The position numbers and the translations under genes were made by a program. This document shows, in pieces, positions 4,832 through 5,786 of a stretch of 5,786 nucleotides of DNA. The DNA is taken from NCBI GenBank assembly GCA_021813235.1, contig JAKALG010000057.1:1-5786 (forward strand), read 5' to 3'. Under the pieces are notes generated by a model. It ran no database searches. It saw only the letters and a list, made by a program, of their open reading frames with translations, and had not been told where the DNA came from. Position 1 is the stretch's first letter, and every line of letters begins with the position of its first letter. The stretch comes from a bacterium. GTDB lineage: Bacteria; Patescibacteria; Paceibacteria; UBA9973.

Positions 4832-5395
4832 TTATCGGCGACCTTGCGAATAGGCAGCGAGTTCTTCTCCATTTAAGTCTTGTATTAGTTTCCCTCTAAA
4901 GGTTTCTCTCTCTTTTTTATAAAAACCTACCTTATATGTGTTATCCTTAATTGTGTTATCCTTACAGTCCTTCTGGTACACTCGGCTTTTACCCTGAAAT
5001 CCACTCGGCTTTGGAATTATATCCATTCGGTTTTCCGAGTCCTTCTCATCCACTCGGCTTTGTGGTTTAGGTGTCCATTCGCTCTTATCTGCTAATAGAT
5101 ATACGTTAGGAAGCTGTCTTTTTGTTTTAGGGTCTTTTTCCCTTTTTACCTTGACTATCCCCCACTTCTCAAGTTCCTTTATTGCTTTAATAACGGTCTT
5201 TTTATCTATGTTATGCTGTTCCGCTATTCTTTCAATAGAAGGGAAACATTCTTGCGTATGAAAGTCTGCGTGGCGACTTAATGAATTATACACCGCTGTA
5301 GCGTATACACCGCATAATTTTGCATATCCATTGAGATAAGCATCATCTATTTTATATTGGTCTTTTTTACGAAGATCCCGTACTTTTATATCCAT
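4832..5395 (-). CDS. Winged-helix phage replication initiator, lambda-O-like layout (187 aa)
   Basis: Probably binds the origin and recruits the replication machinery. Residues about 20-101 form a winged helix-turn-helix of the HTH_36 type. Helices flank CFPSIERIAEQHNIDKKTVI (50-69), with KAIKELEKWGIVKV as the recognition region and start of the wing, and NVYLL as the closing strand. Residues about 104-140 are a low-complexity linker whose DNA carries five direct repeats. Residues about 142-153 contain KDNTIKDNT. The short C-terminus (KKERETFRGKL, LNGEELAAY) could contact a helicase or loader. An N-terminal DNA-binding domain, mid-gene iterons and a small C-terminal partner domain match the organisation of lambda O and similar initiators; the sequence itself is not O. 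I use the ATG at 5395 (AACTATG context), not a TTG at 5410. Some HTH_36 proteins are only regulators, which is the alternative. Confidence 0.75.
   Translation of the reverse strand: MDIKVRDLRKKDQYKIDDAYLNGYAKLCGVYATAVYNSLSRHADFHTQECFPSIERIAEQHNIDKKTVIKAIKELEKWGIVKVKREKDPKTKRQLPNVYLLADKSEWTPKPQSRVDEKDSENRMDIIPKPSGFQGKSRVYQKDCKDNTIKDNTYKVGFYKKERETFRGKLIQDLNGEELAAYSQGRR
4937..4964 (+). repeat. Tandem 15-bp repeat in an AT-rich stretch beside the iterons
   Basis: TGTGTTATCCTTA occurs at 4937-4949 and again at 4952-4964, with a period of 15 bases. It encodes KDNTI-KDNT on the other strand, so it may be a simple in-frame duplication. It adjoins the iteron block, shares the TTATCC core of the DnaA boxes (TTATCCTTA matches the box at seven of nine positions), and borders an AT-rich stretch from about 4905. 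A duplex-unwinding or DnaA-loading role is inference. Confidence 0.4.
4979..5086 (+). repeat. Five iteron-like direct repeats, putative replication origin inside the initiator gene
   Basis: Five same-direction copies of a word close to CCACTCGGCTTT begin at 4979, 5002, 5024, 5051 and 5076, spaced 23, 22, 27 and 25 bases (two to two and a half helical turns). Copies 1, 2 and 4 share an exact CACTCGGCTTT; copy 3 is CATTCGGTTTT and copy 5 CATTCGCTCTT. On the coding strand the word is AAAGCCGAGTGGAT. It is read as S-R-V or N-R-M in copies 1, 3 and 4, as K-P-S-G in copy 2 and as S-E-W in copy 5, so all three codon frames are used. Conservation is therefore at the DNA level, as expected for iterons bound by the initiator. 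In lambda the iterons also lie in the middle of the O gene. Confidence 0.7.
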
Positions 5396-5399
5396 AGTT

Positions 5400-5519
5400 T
5401 TAACTACCAAAAAGGCACAGACGACTGAAACAGGGAGTTGAATCCTGCGAACTTTCGTTCATCATCTGTGCCTTGTCGGCAACTAATAATATTAAATTAT
5501 TGTTCAACTCTTTATTCAT
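5400..5519 (-). CDS. Doubtful 39-codon ORF, possible leader peptide before the initiator
   Basis: An ATG at 5519 opens 39 codons ending four bases before the initiator ATG (TAA-AACT-ATG). The product starts MNKELNNNLILLVADKAQMM and ends CFSRLCLFGS; it matches nothing I know. In its favour are the tight junction with the initiator and a TATAAT only six bases before the ATG, the same leaderless spacing seen at 4766. Against it, the sequence is fully occupied by a predicted RNA structure (5412-5474) that explains its base composition better, and a 40-codon open frame is not rare. If translated, it could act as a leader peptide whose translation melts the hairpin before the initiator gene. Confidence 0.3.
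   Translation of the reverse strand: MNKELNNNLILLVADKAQMMNESSQDSTPCFSRLCLFGS
5412..5474 (-). ncRNA. Structured RNA element with three-way junction just upstream of the initiator gene
   Basis: On the minus strand, AAGGCACAGA (5474-5465) pairs perfectly with TCTGTGCCTT (5421-5412). The stem continues four more pairs (5464-5461 with 5422-5425), two of them G-U pairs that exist only in minus-strand RNA. Inside are two hairpins. GAAC-GAAA-GUUC (5460-5449) is closed by a GNRA tetraloop. CAGG/CCUG (5447-5444 and 5434-5431) has loop AUUCAACUC. That loop is complementary over eight bases to GAGUUGAA at 5510-5503, so a pseudoknot or alternative fold is possible. The stem runs into UUUUU (5413-5409), 14 bases before the initiator ATG. 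It could be an attenuator, a ligand-sensing leader or a processed RNA; no known family was recognised. Confidence 0.5.
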
Positions 5520-5525
5520 AATTAC

Positions 5526-5553
5526 ATTATACTCTTTTTATTTTTTATTGCAA
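5526..5553 (-). promoter_or_regulatory. Putative promoter for the initiator gene
   Basis: On the minus strand TTGCAA (5553-5548) lies 16 bases upstream of TATAAT (5531-5526). There is no TG extension and no DnaA box at the spacing used by sites a to d. The predicted RNA would start near the ATG at 5519, run through the structured element at 5474-5412 and enter the initiator gene at 5395. In such A/T-rich DNA a chance match cannot be excluded. Confidence 0.45.
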
Positions 5554-5554
5554 G

Positions 5555-5687
5555 CTTCTCTACTCCTATGGACGCTTGAGTTCCTATTTAGAGGCACCAA
5601 TTTCTTGATGTAACAACACTCAAACGCCATATATTATGCAAACACTTTGGGGGTGTTTTTGGGCTTTCGCCCATAGGAATAGGGAAG
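5555..5687 (-). ncRNA. Possible structured RNA of about 133 nt closed by a 17-position stem
   Basis: Positions 5687-5671 pair with 5571-5555 over 17 positions with one mismatch and one G-U. Directly inside, 5627-5618 pairs with 5581-5572 over ten positions including two G-U pairs that would be A-C mismatches on the other strand, which favours a minus-strand RNA. Further hairpins are GGGC-GAAA-GCCC (5672-5661), AAACAC/GUGUUU (5658-5653 with 5645-5640) and CAUCAA-GAAA-UUGGUG (5610-5595, one G-U). Two hairpins end in GAAA tetraloops, common in folded functional RNAs. The 5' arm overlaps the end of the 38-residue gene. No U-run follows the closing stem, so it is not a simple terminator. I do not recognise the family. 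Confidence 0.45.
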
Positions 5688-5750
5688 ATATTTGAAGAAC
5701 AATATCAGTATTAGCAAAGGTATTATCCATGCTCCTTGTGATTCTGTCAT
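5634..5750 (-). CDS. Tiny single-pass membrane protein (38 aa)
   Basis: The peptide starts MTESQGAWIIPLLILILFFK. A short polar N-terminus is followed by one hydrophobic segment (about residues 7-22, with an internal proline) and a basic tail (YGRKPKNTPKVFA). With positives after the membrane segment, the N-terminus would face outward. Small phage membrane peptides of this kind include holin-like and superinfection-related proteins, but nothing here assigns a role. The ATG at 5750 has the AATAAAAATATG context typical of this region, and a weak -10 (TATAAG, 5770-5765) lies 14 bases upstream. The final third of the gene overlaps the 5' arm of the predicted RNA at 5555-5687, so its coding end may be constrained by structure, or the ORF end may be accidental. 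Confidence 0.55.
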   Translation of the reverse strand: MTESQGAWIIPLLILILFFKYLPYSYGRKPKNTPKVFA

Positions 5751-5786
5751 ATTTTTATTTATTACTTATAAACAAACTAGCCTACT

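Noticed and set aside
4979..5086. CRISPR-like array
   Set aside because: The repeats are only about 11-14 bases, imperfect, with spacers of about 10-16 bases, and lie inside an open reading frame. They fit iterons, not CRISPR.
5393..5410. Upstream alternative starts for several genes (TTG 5410, ATG 2865, ATG 1064, ATG 450)
   Set aside because: Each extension creates a longer overlap with the preceding gene and lacks the A/T start string, while the downstream ATG has the recurring context and tight stop-start junction.
5412..5474. tRNA-like or hammerhead-like element
   Set aside because: The outer stem and inner hairpins suggested a tRNA, but there is no T-arm, no proper D-loop and no CCA end. 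UGAUGA and GAAA are present, but not in the order and spacing of a hammerhead core, and the leading C is missing.
5538..5630. 30-codon minus-strand ORF with a TAATATATG start context
   Set aside because: The start context fits, but the product has no recognisable features and the whole ORF lies inside the predicted RNA fold. It is too short to support.
5640..5660. Plus-strand intrinsic terminator (AAACAC/GTGTTT followed by T)
   Set aside because: The hairpin is real but has a weak A/T stem, and there is no plus-strand gene upstream for it to end. It fits better as part of the minus-strand fold.
5723..5731. Plus-strand TTATCCATG as a further DnaA box
   Set aside because: Two mismatches, opposite orientation to the others, and inside the coding part of the 38-residue gene with no -10 at the conserved distance.

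Overview
The window is AT-rich, and every credible gene lies on the minus strand, so it reads from right to left. It looks like the replication and recombination (early) region of a tailed phage or prophage. The supporting signs are very short, tightly packed genes, a winged-helix replication initiator with repeats inside its gene, a solitary DNA methyltransferase, a RecB/Cas4-type nuclease beside an SSB-like protein, and many small unknown proteins. TGA is used as a genuine stop (517-519 and 807-809), so the standard bacterial code applies. I see no convincing Shine-Dalgarno sequences. Gene starts instead follow A/T-rich strings of the type AAATAAATATG or TAATATG. Promoters have TATAAT-type -10 boxes, often with a TG extension, which argues against a Bacteroidota-style promoter. 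The host cannot be named from the sequence. An uncultured low-GC bacterium such as a Patescibacterium is only a guess.

Layout in order of transcription. At 5750-5411 there is a 38-residue membrane peptide, two predicted structured RNA elements (5687-5555 and 5474-5412), a possible promoter and a doubtful 39-codon ORF. The initiator gene runs 5395-4832 and carries five iteron-like direct repeats (5086-4979), beside an AT-rich stretch with a 15-bp tandem repeat (4964-4937). Four transcription units follow. Unit 1 has a 53-residue zinc-ribbon protein and an 81-residue protein. Unit 2 has a 66-residue protein and the methyltransferase. Unit 3 has a membrane protein, a small SH3-like protein, the PD-(D/E)XK nuclease, the SSB-like protein, a helical protein and a zinc-finger protein. 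Unit 4 has an 85-residue protein, a 39-residue protein and a 103-residue protein, and perhaps continues past the left edge.

The most striking regulatory feature is that each of these four units is headed by a perfect or one-off DnaA box (TTATCCACA on the coding strand). Each box sits a set distance upstream of a TATAAT-like -10 box, where a -35 element or a class II activator site would be. This suggests coordinated control of the early operons by host DnaA or by a phage protein with the same specificity.

The second is the iteron set inside the initiator gene. The same DNA word is read in all three codon frames, which shows selection on the DNA rather than the protein and points to a lambda-O-like origin. 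Together the genes suggest initiator-driven replication, end-processing and single-strand protection for recombination, and self-protection by methylation. The methyltransferase carries a run of eight G just before its SAM-binding motif.
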